Shown: one piece after another, positions 35,055 to 43,949 of the stretch
Numbering within the stretch: the first letter of the stretch is position 1
Layout: each line of letters starts with the position of its first letter
Source: JAJYUU01 sp036758685
Lineage (GTDB): Bacteria > Actinomycetota > Actinomycetes > Streptosporangiales > Streptosporangiaceae
Direction of reading: 5' to 3'
Length of the DNA: 64,000 bases
Assembly: GCA_036758685.1 (NCBI GenBank)
Contig: DAIOWC010000002.1
Span: 1 to 64,000 of the forward strand
Translations under genes and position numbers: made by a program
The notes under the pieces: generated by a model
Told to the model about the DNA's origin: nothing
Seen by the model: the letters and a program-made list of their open reading frames with translations, nothing else
Database searches by the model: none

Positions 35055-37859
35055 ATGACCGCCGACATCTTCGGCCGCGACGCTGAGCTAGCGGCGATCA
35101 GCTCGTTCCTGGGCGGCCTGCGCCAGTCGGCCGGATCGGTCGTGCTGGCCGGGCCGCCCGGATCGGGGAAGACCACGCTGCTGCGAGCGGCGGTCGCGCT
35201 CGCCCGCGACCAGGGATACTCGGTGCTGCTGACCACGCCCGCCCGCAGCGAGGTGAAACTGGCCTTCGCCGGCCTGGCGGACCTGCTGGACGGCCAGCCA
35301 GGCGCCGCTATCGACGAACTGCCACCGCCTCAGGCCCGCGCACTGCGGATCGCTCTGCTGGCGGAAGAACCGTCGGCCCACCCGCCCGGCCAGCGAGTGA
35401 TCGCGGTCGCATTCCGCGCCGCGCTCCAGGCGCTGGCGACCGCAGCGCCCGTTCTCCTCGTCATCGACGACGTTCAATGGCTCGACCAGCCGAGCGGCAC
35501 GGCCGTCGGGTTCGCAGTCCGCAGGCTGCAGGCGGAGGCCGTCGGGCTGGTCTGTGCACAGCGGACTGACCGGCCTGGTGCCGAGCTGCCGCTGGAGCTG
35601 TCGCGGGCCAGGACCGCCCCCGGGCTGATGTCGGTGGGCCCGCTCAGCATCGGGGCGCTGCACCGGATGCTGCGGGCGCGCCTGGGCACATCCTTCTCCC
35701 AGCCCATGCTGCGCCGGATCGAGGCGGAGTCGGCCTGCAACCCGTTCATCGCGCTGGAGCTGGGCCGGGCGCTGGTCCGGCGCGGCATCACCAACGCGGG
35801 GCATGCCGCCCTGCCGGTGCCGGACACGCTGAGCGGGCTCATCGACGAGCACCTCAGTGACCTGCCGCCAGCAGTCCTGGAGGCAGCACAGCTGGTGGCC
35901 GTCATGCCGGACGCGTCGCCGGACCGCTATCTCGCCGCGGGCGCGCCAGCGGCCGGGCTGGACGCGGCCGTAGCCGCCGGGCTGCTCGAGCTCGACTGCG
36001 GGCGGCTGCGATTTTCGCACCCGCTGCTCAGTTCTGCGGTCGCAGCCGTGATCCCCCCTGCCCGCGGACGTGAGCTCCATGCCATTGCGGCTGGTCTTAG
36101 CGACCGGCAAGAGGAGCACGCATGGCACCGGGCGCTTGCCGCCACCGGGCCGTCGGCTCAGATAGCCGCTGAGCTCGACGCGGCTGCAAGCGCGGCGGTC
36201 GGCCGGGGCGCGCCGTCTGCGGCAGCTGACCTGTTCGAACTGGCGGCCTCGCTGACCCCGGCGGACCAGCCCGCAGATCTGAGCAGGCGGACTGTCGACG
36301 CTGCCAGGCACCTGGCTCTGTCCGGGGCCAAGCGGGCCGCGATCGCGCTGCTCGAGCGGTTTATCGCCGCCGCGACGGCCGGCCCGGAGCGCTCCGATGC
36401 GCTGTACCAGCTTGGATGGATTCGCCAGGAGGACTCCACCGCCGCTGCGACGACGCTGCTAGAGCAGGCGCTCGCGGAAACGGGCGACGACCCGGCCCGT
36501 GCCGCCAGAATTCATCTGATTAGCGGTGATAACTGGTCGAAGCGAGGTGACCAAGACCGCGCCCGGGCTGAGGCGAGCCAGGCCCTGGCGAATGCGGAGC
36601 TGGCCGGTGAGCCAGCACTCCTAGCCTCGGCGCTCGGCCTCTTTGTCCTGGACGAGTTTCTCAGCGGCGGCGTCCTGCACATGGGGCTACTCGAGCGGGC
36701 CATGGAAATCGAGCGGCAAATCGGCTGCGGTCAGCTCGCGACCAGTTACATGCCGAGCTGGATCGCAGGCTACTGCCACCTCACCGACGGCATGCTGGAG
36801 TCAGCGCAAGACGAGCTTCAGCGAGTACTGACGAACTGTGACGCCGAGGGACTCGAGTACTGGCGGGCCGACGTCTTGCTCCGGCTCGCGCTGGTCGCGC
36901 TATTTCGCGGTGACCTGCAGCGGGCGGCGGTGCTCGCGGCCGAGGGCCTGGAGAGCGCCGAGCAGGCCGATCTTCCGCAGAATCAAGCCGCGCTGCGTTA
37001 TGCCTGCGGCGAGGCCGCACTGCAGCTTGGCCGGATTGAAGCCGCCCGCGACTTCGCCCGCGGCGGAATGGAGGCGGCTACTGCGGCGGGGGACGCCCCG
37101 TACTTCATGCGCAATGAGGGTCTGCTTGGCTCTATCGACCTGGCGCTCGGTCGTTACCCGGCGGCAGCGGCACGCCTCGGGCCGCTGGCGGCGAAGTGGC
37201 AGGACTCCGGGGCGCGAACCCTGACCACGAACGGCCTCGAGCCGCAGGCTGTCGAGGCACTCTGCGCGGCTGGTGAGCTGCAGCAGGCCGGGCCGCTGCT
37301 GGCGAAGATGGAGGGCTATGCCCGCGGTCCGCTGGCCGCGGCGATTGTGGCCCGCTGCCGGGGTCAGGTTGCCCTGGGCCGTCATGATCTCGGCGCTGCC
37401 GTGTCGGAGTTCACTGATGCACTCAGACTGCACGGTCAGGTTTCACCCCAGCCACTGGTCCAGGGCCGCATACTCATCGAGCTCGGCGGCGTGCAAAGAC
37501 GGCTGAAGCAGCGCGCAGCCGCGCGATCGCTGCTGACAGACGCGCTCGGCCTGTTCGAGACGATCGGCGCTCCGCTCTGGGCGGCGCGAGCGCGCGCCGA
37601 GCTGGCCCGTATCAGCGGCCGGTCACCAGGTGCGGCGGTGCTCACCGTCACCGAGCGCCGGGTCGCCGATCTGGTCGCCAGCGGGCGGACCAATAAAGAG
37701 GTCGCAGCGGAGCTGTTCGTGACCGTCCGAGCGGTCGAGTCCACTCTCACCAAGGCCTACGCCAAGCTCGGTGTCCGGTCACGGACCGAGCTCGGCGCGG
37801 TCATGCACGCCAACCCCGCGGACCTGGCGGCCGAGGCCGCCCCAGACGGCAGGCACTGA
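35055..37859 (+). CDS. LuxR-family LAL transcriptional regulator (AAA-type)
   Basis: 934 residues. N-terminal P-loop ATPase: FGRDAELAAISSFL, Walker A GPPGSGKTTLL (residues about 33-43), Walker B VLLVIDDVQWLD (about 136-147). A long TPR-like helical middle (about 350-850) and a C-terminal LuxR HTH: LTVTERRVADLVASG then TNKEVAAELFVTVRAVESTL. Such large ATP-binding LuxR regulators are usually pathway activators. The next short plus-strand reading frame could be a target but this is unproven. Preceded by the false gap. Confidence 0.92.
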   Translation: MTADIFGRDAELAAISSFLGGLRQSAGSVVLAGPPGSGKTTLLRAAVALARDQGYSVLLTTPARSEVKLAFAGLADLLDGQPGAAIDELPPPQARALRIALLAEEPSAHPPGQRVIAVAFRAALQALATAAPVLLVIDDVQWLDQPSGTAVGFAVRRLQAEAVGLVCAQRTDRPGAELPLELSRARTAPGLMSVGPLSIGALHRMLRARLGTSFSQPMLRRIEAESACNPFIALELGRALVRRGITNAGHAALPVPDTLSGLIDEHLSDLPPAVLEAAQLVAVMPDASPDRYLAAGAPAAGLDAAVAAGLLELDCGRLRFSHPLLSSAVAAVIPPARGRELHAIAAGLSDRQEEHAWHRALAATGPSAQIAAELDAAASAAVGRGAPSAAADLFELAASLTPADQPADLSRRTVDAARHLALSGAKRAAIALLERFIAAATAGPERSDALYQLGWIRQEDSTAAATTLLEQALAETGDDPARAARIHLISGDNWSKRGDQDRARAEASQALANAELAGEPALLASALGLFVLDEFLSGGVLHMGLLERAMEIERQIGCGQLATSYMPSWIAGYCHLTDGMLESAQDELQRVLTNCDAEGLEYWRADVLLRLALVALFRGDLQRAAVLAAEGLESAEQADLPQNQAALRYACGEAALQLGRIEAARDFARGGMEAATAAGDAPYFMRNEGLLGSIDLALGRYPAAAARLGPLAAKWQDSGARTLTTNGLEPQAVEALCAAGELQQAGPLLAKMEGYARGPLAAAIVARCRGQVALGRHDLGAAVSEFTDALRLHGQVSPQPLVQGRILIELGGVQRRLKQRAAARSLLTDALGLFETIGAPLWAARARAELARISGRSPGAAVLTVTERRVADLVASGRTNKEVAAELFVTVRAVESTLTKAYAKLGVRSRTELGAVMHANPADLAAEAAPDGRH

Positions 37860-37995
37860 GCCGGTCGCCGCTACTGCGGGCAGAGCCGGTCAATGTGTGT
37901 GGATTTCCGCGTTCACGGCCAGCCGCCATCTTCCTAGCGTTTCTGGTGCGAGCTCGCGCACGGGCAGGCTCGGCAGCATCAGAGGGGAACCAGAC

Positions 37996-38271
37996 ATGCG
38001 CGTCAGCAGGATCACGATCGCCGGCACCGGCACGCCGGCGATGACGGCGAGCGGAATGAGGCTTACGCCGGCAGGCACAAGCACGATCACCCACGGCGGA
38101 ACGGTGCACACCCGACGGCAGCAGCTCACCGTCGGAGACGGGACTGGGGCTTTCACGGGCATCAGCCGCTCGGGTCCGGCTCTGATCAGCGAGATCGCGA
38201 TCGACCGCCCCGGCGTCTGGCGGGCATCGGGATGGATGCCCGCCAGATCTCCGGCTCAGATCTCGTACTGA
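37996..38271 (+). CDS. short secreted-protein-like fragment after the LAL regulator
   Basis: 91 residues. ATG at 37996 has GAGGGGAA upstream. The middle (THGGTVHTRRQQLTV then GDGTGAFTGISRSG) looks like the beta-rich core of small exported actinobacterial proteins, but the N-terminal signal-like part (TIAGTGTPAMTASGM) is too short and polar. It may be an internally deleted remnant. It overlaps the Dabb 3' end by 16 bp. Confidence 0.35.
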   Translation: MRVSRITIAGTGTPAMTASGMRLTPAGTSTITHGGTVHTRRQQLTVGDGTGAFTGISRSGPALISEIAIDRPGVWRASGWMPARSPAQISY

Positions 38272-38549
38272 ACGGCCGCCCTGGCCTTGGTGTTCGGGCC
38301 GGAGAACCGGCTGATGATGTCCCTGTGCTCGGCGTTGTCGCGGTAAGCCAGGTAAGAGTCAGCGTCGTCGAAGTCGGCGACTACGGCGAAGTCGAAGTTG
38401 CCCTCGAGGATCCCGGCGTCCGGCCCGGCGTGATAGGAGCGGACGGCCGGCAGCGTCGCCGCGAGCTGCGTGAGCTCGGCCGCGAACTGCCGTTCCATGT
38501 CCTCGGTCATCCCGTCGGTCCAGGTGAACAGAACGACGTGCCTGATCAT
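38256..38549 (-). CDS. Dabb (stress-responsive A/B barrel) protein
   Basis: 97 residues: MIRHVVLFTWTDGMTEDMERQ, LPAVRSYHAGPDAG and FDFAVVADFDDADSYLAYRD are the Dabb ferredoxin-like barrel pattern (HV..F and His/Asp positions). It lies 20 bp downstream of the E2 gene on the same strand, so it is probably the last gene of that operon. Function in the family is varied (aromatic-polyketide cyclases to stress proteins). Confidence 0.85.
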   Translation of the reverse strand: MIRHVVLFTWTDGMTEDMERQFAAELTQLAATLPAVRSYHAGPDAGILEGNFDFAVVADFDDADSYLAYRDNAEHRDIISRFSGPNTKARAAVQYEI

Positions 38550-38569
38550 GGGGTTCCTCCCGGGACGGT

Positions 38570-39964
38570 TCAGGACCAGGCCAGCATCCGCAGCGGATCG
38601 GTCAGCATCGCGCCGATGTCGCGCAGCACGGCCGAGCCGAGGTCACCGTCCACCATCCGGTGGTCGAACGACAGCGCGAGCGTACACACCTTGCGCACGG
38701 CCAGCGCCCCGTCGACGACCCACGGCGCGTCCTTCACCTGGCCGAAGGCGAGGATCGCGGTCTCGCCGGGGGTCAGGATCGGGGTCCCGGTGTCGACGCC
38801 GAAGATGCCGACGTTCGTGATCGTGATCGTGCCGCCGGACATGTCGGCCGGAGTCGCCTTCCCGGCCCGCGCGGTCTCGGCCAGCTGGGCCAGCGCCCGC
38901 GCCAGGTCGGGCAGCGACAGCGCCTGCGCGTCCTTGACGTTCGGCACGACCAGGCCGCGGTCGGTGGCCGCCGCGATGCCCAGGTTCACGTAGTGCTTGA
39001 CCACGATCTCCTGCGCCGCCTCGTCCCACTTCGAGTTGATCATCGGGTGCCGGGCGGCGGCGACCAGCAGGGCCTTGGCCACCAGCAGCAGCGGGGACAC
39101 CCTGACGTCGGCGAAGTCCGGCAGCGTCCGCAGCCGCGCGGTCGCGTTCATCGTCTCGGTGATGTCGATCTGCAGGAACTCGGTGACGTGCGGCGCGGTG
39201 AAAGCACTGGCCGACACCGCCGCCGCCGTGTGCTTGCGCACACCGCGGATAGGAATCCGCTCCTCCCGGACGCCGGCGGCCAGGACGGGAACGGCCGCCG
39301 CAGGGGCCGGTCCGGCTGCCGCCTGCTGGACGTCGTCTCGGGTAATGGAGCCGCCGGGGCCGGTCCCGGCCAGCACGGCGAGATCGACTCCGAGGTCCCT
39401 GGCCATCTTGCGCACGGGCGGCTTCGCCAGCGCGCGGGCGCCATCGCCGTTGACCGACGGTGCGGGCGGGGCGACCGGAGCCGGGGCGGACGCGGCCTGC
39501 GGGGCCGCGGCTTCCCGGGCCGGTGCCGCCGAAGCCGCCTTGCGCGTCCGCCTCGCGGTGGTGCCGAGCTTCACGCCGTAGCCGACCAGTACCGCCTGCC
39601 GCTCGGCCTTGGGGGCAGGGCTGCCGATCATGCCCGGCTCGGATGCCAGCTCGACCGCCGCCAGCGGCACCAGGTCCGCCGCCTCGGCGATCTCCCGTTC
39701 CCCGGGCCCGGCCGGCGAGCCGCCGACATTGACGGAGATGATCGGCGTTCCTACGTCAGCGGTCGCCCCCTCGGGGACCAGCAGGTCGGCGACGACGCCC
39801 GCGTAGGGACTCGGCAGCTCGACGACCGCCTTGGCGGTCTCGATCTCGACGATGATCTGGTTGACGGTGACCTGGTCACCGGGGTGAACGTGCCACCGGA
39901 TGATGTCGGCCTCGGTCAGGCCTTCGCCGACATCAGGGAGCTTGAACTCCTTGAGATCTGACAT
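38570..39964 (-). CDS. bkdC: branched-chain alpha-keto acid dehydrogenase E2 (dihydrolipoyl acyltransferase)
   Basis: 464 residues. Lipoyl domain at the N-terminus with EIETAKAVVELPSPYAGVV (lipoyl-Lys in TAKA, about residue 49). An Ala/Pro linker leads to the peripheral-subunit-binding domain (VRKMARDLGVDLAVLAGTG then GGSITRDDV, about 180-215). The catalytic domain ends with LSFDHRMVDGDLGSAVL (HRxxDG acyltransfer motif). Transfers branched acyl groups from E1 to CoA. It begins 10 bp after the E1beta stop. Confidence 0.9.
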   Translation of the reverse strand: MSDLKEFKLPDVGEGLTEADIIRWHVHPGDQVTVNQIIVEIETAKAVVELPSPYAGVVADLLVPEGATADVGTPIISVNVGGSPAGPGEREIAEAADLVPLAAVELASEPGMIGSPAPKAERQAVLVGYGVKLGTTARRTRKAASAAPAREAAAPQAASAPAPVAPPAPSVNGDGARALAKPPVRKMARDLGVDLAVLAGTGPGGSITRDDVQQAAAGPAPAAAVPVLAAGVREERIPIRGVRKHTAAAVSASAFTAPHVTEFLQIDITETMNATARLRTLPDFADVRVSPLLLVAKALLVAAARHPMINSKWDEAAQEIVVKHYVNLGIAAATDRGLVVPNVKDAQALSLPDLARALAQLAETARAGKATPADMSGGTITITNVGIFGVDTGTPILTPGETAILAFGQVKDAPWVVDGALAVRKVCTLALSFDHRMVDGDLGSAVLRDIGAMLTDPLRMLAWS

Positions 39965-39973
39965 GGGGCCCTC

Positions 39974-40957
39974 TCAGTAGCCGAAGGTGCGGTCGACGCC
40001 GTCCAGGATCCGGTCCAGGTCGGGCAGGTAGTGCTCTTCCAGCCGGGACGGCGGGTAGGGCGTGGTGTAAGCGCCGACGCGGAGCACGGGGGCCTCCAGG
40101 TTATAGAAGCACTCCTGCGTGACCTGCGCCGCGATCTCGGCGCCGATCCCGCCGGTGACGACCGCCTCGTGGACGACCACGCAGCGGCCGGTCTTGCGGA
40201 CCGAGGCGAAGATCGTGTCGGTGTCCAGCGGCGCGAGCGAGCGCAGGTCGATGACCTCCAGCGACCGGCCATCGCTGGCCGCCGCGACCGCGGCCTCGGC
40301 GCACGTTCGCACCATCGGGCCGTAGCACAGCACGGTCACGTCGGTGCCGGGCACGAGGACGCGCGCGGAGTCCATCGGCAGCGCGTCGGCGAGGGGCGCG
40401 TCGGTGGCCACGTCGGTCTTATCCCAGTAGCGGCGCTTCGGCTCGAAGAACATCACCGGGTCGTCGCTCCGGGCGGCCTGCTGGATCATCGTGTAAGCGT
40501 CGGCCGGATCGCCGCAGGAGATGACCCGCAGACCGGGCGTGTGCGCGAACAGCGACTCGGGCGACTCGCTGTGGTGCTCGACCGCGCCGATGCCGCCGCC
40601 GAACGGGATCCGCACGACGATCGGCAGCCGGACCGTGCCGAGCGAGCGGTAGCGCATCTTGGCCAGCTGCGTGACGATCTGGTCGAAGGCCGGGAACACG
40701 AAGCCGTCGAACTGGATCTCGCAGATCGGCCGGTAGCCGCGCAGGGCCAGCCCGATCGCGGTGCCGATGATGCCGGACTCGGCCAGCGGGGTATCGATGA
40801 CCCGAGCCTCGCCGAAGTCCTTCTGCAGGCCGTCGGTGACCCGGAACACGCCGCCGAGCTTGCCGACGTCCTCGCCCATGATGACGGTCTTCGGGTTGTC
40901 CTCCAGGGCCTTGCGCAAGCCCTCGTTGAGCGCCTTGGAGAGCGTGAGCGTGGTCAT
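39974..40957 (-). CDS. bkdB: alpha-keto acid dehydrogenase E1 beta subunit
   Basis: 327 residues with TLTLSKALNEGLRKAL, VIMGEDVGKLGGVFRVTDGL, DTPLAESGIIGTAIGLAL, and IDLRSLAPLDTDTIFASVRKTGRCVVVHE, the transketolase-like beta subunit that pairs with E1alpha to bind thiamine diphosphate. It overlaps E1alpha by 4 nt. Branched-chain (rather than pyruvate) preference is inferred from subunit split and sequence style. Confidence 0.9.
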   Translation of the reverse strand: MTTLTLSKALNEGLRKALEDNPKTVIMGEDVGKLGGVFRVTDGLQKDFGEARVIDTPLAESGIIGTAIGLALRGYRPICEIQFDGFVFPAFDQIVTQLAKMRYRSLGTVRLPIVVRIPFGGGIGAVEHHSESPESLFAHTPGLRVISCGDPADAYTMIQQAARSDDPVMFFEPKRRYWDKTDVATDAPLADALPMDSARVLVPGTDVTVLCYGPMVRTCAEAAVAAASDGRSLEVIDLRSLAPLDTDTIFASVRKTGRCVVVHEAVVTGGIGAEIAAQVTQECFYNLEAPVLRVGAYTTPYPPSRLEEHYLPDLDRILDGVDRTFGY

Positions 40958-42117
40958 CGCGCGGCCTCCTCGGCAACGAACGAGTCAAGGTAGGCGGCGA
41001 ACTCGGCGCGTTCGGCGGCAAGCTGCCTGGTCTCGCTGGTGAACACGTTGTCGAACATCGACAGCGGCTGCGGGTCGGGCATCTCCAGGCAGGCCCGGCG
41101 GACCCGGACGCCGACCTCGGCCGCCTCGGCCTCGACCTCGTCGAAGAAGCTCATCTCGGTCTGCCAGGTACGGATCAGGTACTGCTTGACCCGCTCGATG
41201 GGGTCCTTCAGCTTCCACGCCTCGAGCTCGGCGGACAGCCGGTACCGGGTCGGGTCATCGGTGGTGGTGTGCGCGCCCATCCGGTAGGTATAGGCCTCGA
41301 TCAGCGTCGGGCCCTGGCCTTCGCGCGCGGCCTGCATCGCCTTGCGGGTGACCGCGAGGCAGGCAAGCACGTCGTTCCCGTCCACGCGGACACCGGGGAA
41401 GCCGAACCCGAGCGCGCGCTGGTACAGCGGCACGCGGCTCTGGCGCTCGAGCGGCTCGGAGATGGCCCACTGGTTGTTCTGGCAGAAGAACACGACCGGC
41501 GCGTTGTTGACCGACGCCCAGATAAAGGCCTCGTTGACGTCACCCTGGCTGGTCGCGCCGTCGCCGAAGTAGACGATCACGGCCTCGCCGTCCTCGCCCA
41601 CGGCCCCGTCGCGCTGGATGCCCATGGCATAGCCGGTGGCGTGGAGCGTCTGGCTGCCGATCACGATCGTGTAGAGGTGGAAGTTGTGCTCCGTCGGGTC
41701 CCAGCCGCCGTGGCTGACCCCGCGGTACAGCTCAAGCAGCTTCGCGGGATCCAGGCCGCGACACCAGGCAACCCCGTGCTCGCGATAGGTGGGGAACGCC
41801 ATGTCCCTCGGCGTCAGTGCGCGGCCAGAACCGACCTGGGCGGCCTCCTGGCCAAGCAGAGAGGCCCAGATCCCCAGCTCGCCCTGGCGCTGCAGGGCGA
41901 TCGCCTCGAAGTCGATCCTGCGGACGATGACCAGGTCGCGGTACAGAGCCTTGACCTCGTCGACCGAGATGTCCAGCGGGTAGTCGGGATGCTCGACTCG
42001 CTCGCCCTCGGGGGTGAGGAGCTGGATCAGCTCGGGCGAGTCCGCCTGCCGTTCTGGTTCGCGGGCTGGTGCCCGCTTTGCAGAGCGGGCGGCGCGTCCG
42101 GCATCTTTGACGGCCAC
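40954..42117 (-). CDS. bkdA: alpha-keto acid dehydrogenase E1 alpha subunit
   Basis: 387 residues. IVYFGDGATSQGDVNEAFIWA ends in FFCQNNQWAISEP, the ThDP/Mg-binding GDG-x(about 26)-NN motif. IDFEAIALQRQGELGIWASLLGQEAAQVG is the usual alpha-subunit core; YRMGAHTTTDDPTRYR contains the phosphorylation-loop-like region. GTG at 42115-42117 with AAGGAG 8 nt upstream starts the operon E1alpha-E1beta-E2-Dabb. The gene at 51511 (valine dehydrogenase) supplies its substrate pathway. Confidence 0.9.
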   Translation of the reverse strand: MAVKDAGRAARSAKRAPAREPERQADSPELIQLLTPEGERVEHPDYPLDISVDEVKALYRDLVIVRRIDFEAIALQRQGELGIWASLLGQEAAQVGSGRALTPRDMAFPTYREHGVAWCRGLDPAKLLELYRGVSHGGWDPTEHNFHLYTIVIGSQTLHATGYAMGIQRDGAVGEDGEAVIVYFGDGATSQGDVNEAFIWASVNNAPVVFFCQNNQWAISEPLERQSRVPLYQRALGFGFPGVRVDGNDVLACLAVTRKAMQAAREGQGPTLIEAYTYRMGAHTTTDDPTRYRLSAELEAWKLKDPIERVKQYLIRTWQTEMSFFDEVEAEAAEVGVRVRRACLEMPDPQPLSMFDNVFTSETRQLAAERAEFAAYLDSFVAEEAAR

Positions 42118-42204
42118 GTGCCACTCCTTGCATGCTCATGCCCGGTTGCGGGCGGTGGCGCCCACTACCGGCCGGCCTGTCAGGTCCAAGTTGTGCTGGC
42201 GACA

Positions 42205-42273
42205 GTACTAGCCAGCCGCCAGGCGTGGTCAAGGCCTGCCTTGGGTGACCACTGCGATGGTGACGCAAGTCAC
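42205..42273 (-). promoter_or_regulatory. candidate bkd operon promoter and dyads
   Basis: On the minus strand TTGACC (complement of 42227-42232), a 16-bp spacer and TAGTAC (42205-42210) form a possible promoter about 88 bp before the E1alpha GTG. A dyad GCTGGC-N10-GCCAGC spans the -10, and GTGAC-GCAA-GTCAC (42260-42273) lies further upstream. Lrp/BkdR-type regulators control bkd operons in other bacteria; binding here is inference. Confidence 0.5.
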
Positions 42274-42390
42274 GAATCTGCCCAGTGCGGCCTTGAACTT
42301 CAGAGTACTTGTTATCCCGCTCAGCCTGCGGGGGCGCTTTTGGGCACCGCCTTCCTTCCTCGCAAAAACCGCTCGTCGGTCCAGGCGGCG

Positions 42391-42545
42391 CCGCGCCTCC
42401 TCGGCTCGCTCGGAGAACCCCCGCGCCTCCTCGGCTCGCTCGGACCCCGCGCCCCTCCCCCCCCACATGAAACCCGCACCCCTCCCCGCCTACATGAAAC
42501 CCGCACCCCTCCCCGCCTACATGAAACCCGCGCCCGTCCCGCCCC
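42391..42545. repeat. GC-rich tandem repeats (2 x 30 bp, 3 x 27 bp)
   Basis: Two near-identical copies, 30 bp apart, of a 24-bp block starting CCGCGCCTCCTCGG (42391 and 42421). Then three copies of a 27-bp unit starting ACATGAAACCCGCA at 42465, 42492 and 42519; the third diverges in its second half. The region lies between the bkd promoter and purS in a 514-bp gap. It can be read as a repeated nonapeptide but lacks a start and homologues I recognise, so I treat it as a non-coding minisatellite. Confidence 0.85.
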
Positions 42546-42631
42546 TCTGGTCGCTCGCGGCTCGCTCCTCAGCCAGACGCCGCCGGCACCTCGCCGACTC
42601 GCTCGAACGCCGCTCGCGTTAACCTGCCGGT

Positions 42632-42865
42632 GTGCCGAAAGTCGTCATCGACGTCATGCTCAAGCCCGAGATCCATGATCCGCAGGGCGACGCGATCGCT
42701 AGCGCCTGCCGGCGGCTTGGCTTCGACCAGGTCGCCAGCGTCAGGCAGGGCAAGCGGTTCGAGGTCGAGCTGACCGGGCCCGCCTCGGTCGAGCAGATGT
42801 CCGAGCTGGCGGCCGAGTTGCTGGCCAACCCGGTCATCGAGGAATTCTCCGTCGAGTCGCTCTGA
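42632..42865 (+). CDS. purS: phosphoribosylformylglycinamidine synthase subunit PurS
   Basis: 77 residues: PKVVIDVMLKPEIHDPQGDA, GFDQVASVRQGKRFEVEL and MSELAAELLANPVIEEFSVE are the full PurS pattern. It links PurQ and PurL in the FGAM synthase complex of purine synthesis. GTG start. Unusually it is separated from purQ by about 1.1 kb that includes an anti-sigma-like gene. Confidence 0.93.
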   Translation: MPKVVIDVMLKPEIHDPQGDAIASACRRLGFDQVASVRQGKRFEVELTGPASVEQMSELAAELLANPVIEEFSVESL

Positions 42866-43226
42866 TCTGGGGTTCACCTCACAGAGCGCGGGGGCCCAGG
42901 CGGCCGACGCGATGCGTACTAATTGTCCGCCGGACAGCATGACTCAGAATCGCCGGGTGGGACGCTCCAATTGGACCTGGTTTGAACGCCCTTCCGGCCC
43001 GGATTTCCAGCCTGACTAAAGATTTACACGCACGTGCGTGGCGTACTGCCGCGAGACGGCTGCAAGACAGTTAACGCAGGTCAGGGGCCTGCTCGAGCGC
43101 GATTTGCCTGACTGCCAGTACCGCACTGTTCGTCCAGAGATCGCCTAAGTTCATGATTACCATTGCTCGTCCGGGGAAGCCTCCACAATATGAACTGTCT
43201 GTAACCGCTACGGGCTGAGGGAGCGG
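42866..43226. other. intergenic region purS to anti-sigma-like gene, with 14-bp palindrome
   Basis: 361 bp with no supportable gene. CACGCAC-GTGCGTG at 43027-43040 is a perfect 14-bp palindrome; nearby TTTACAC and an AT-richer patch (43140-43200) could contain a promoter for the following gene, but no convincing -35/-10 pair is visible. Confidence 0.45.
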
Positions 43227-43850
43227 ATGCGATCTCGGGTGTTCCAGTCTGGGGAACCGGCCGCGGACGTTGAGTTCTGCCTGGTCTTCCCCGGAGAGGC
43301 GCTGAGTGTCCCGGTGATGCGCCGGGTGCTCGGTGACACCCTCGGCAGGCTCGGGATGGACGAAAGCTGTATCGGCGACATCCTGCTCGCGGTCACCGAA
43401 GCTTGTTCGAACGTGGTCCGGCATGCCGGACCCGGCCGGCGGTACGAGGTCGTTGCCCACGTGGGAAGCAAGCGGTGCCTCCTGGAAATCGTCGATGGCG
43501 GCCGCGGCATGGACTCGGTCAGCCAGGTCGTGCGGCGACGCCGGATCCGTCGGCCGTCGGTGCCCGTGGCCAGGCTCCGCCGCCACCCCGCCAGCCCCGC
43601 CACGGCGCCGCTGTCGGCAGCTACTCCCCGCCGGATCGCGGGAGCGCGCCGCCGGGCCAGGGAGCGCTCGATCGCCCAGCTGCCCGAGTCGGGCCGCGGC
43701 CTCGCCATCATGCGCGCCTGTGTTGATGACGTCAGCATGCGGAGCAGGCCAGGACAGGGCACGGTGGTCTCGCTTCAGAAGCGGATTGAGTGGCGCAGTG
43801 ATGCGCCGCTCGTGCGGCTGCCCGCCTCGCAGCTCAGGGACGCCGGGTAG
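43227..43850 (+). CDS. RsbW-like anti-sigma/HATPase with long basic insert
   Basis: 207 residues. ILLAVTEACSNVVRHAG (N box, about 52-68) and LLEIVDGGRGMD (G1 box, about 85-96), then GRGLAIMRACVDDV (G2 box, about 157-170), define a GHKL serine-kinase-like domain as in RsbW/SpoIIAB. Between G1 and G2, where the ATP lid usually takes about 20 residues, lie about 55 Arg/Pro/Ala-rich residues (about 100-153). ATG at 43227 with GAGGGAG upstream. Located inside the pur cluster; its sigma target is not in this window. Confidence 0.82.
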   Translation: MRSRVFQSGEPAADVEFCLVFPGEALSVPVMRRVLGDTLGRLGMDESCIGDILLAVTEACSNVVRHAGPGRRYEVVAHVGSKRCLLEIVDGGRGMDSVSQVVRRRRIRRPSVPVARLRRHPASPATAPLSAATPRRIAGARRRARERSIAQLPESGRGLAIMRACVDDVSMRSRPGQGTVVSLQKRIEWRSDAPLVRLPASQLRDAG

Positions 43851-43949
43851 GGCTCGGGGACGCAAGCCAAGCCGGTAGCCTGCCTGTATGCGCCGCCCGC
43901 GAGGACGCCGATCACCGCTAGCACCGCCGCTCACCACGGGTTCATCGCG

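Larger units (their letters stand above)
42118..42631. other. intergenic region bkdA-purS
   Basis: 514 bp between divergently transcribed bkdA and purS. It contains the bkd promoter candidate (42205-42273) and the tandem repeats (42391-42545). The final 86 bp before purS is very rich in CTCGC words and holds no clear -10 element. Confidence 0.6.

Noticed and set aside
34697..35236. Frames spanning the gap near 34.8-35 kb
   Set aside because: They arise from the duplicated 55 bp and Ns and vanish when the false gap is collapsed.
42391..42545. CRISPR-like array
   Set aside because: Repeats are directly adjacent (no unique spacers) and only 2-3 copies; no cas genes nearby.
42245..42622. Frame encoding MKPAPLPAY repeats
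   Set aside because: It only translates the 27-bp minisatellite; no homologous protein known to me and no ribosome site.
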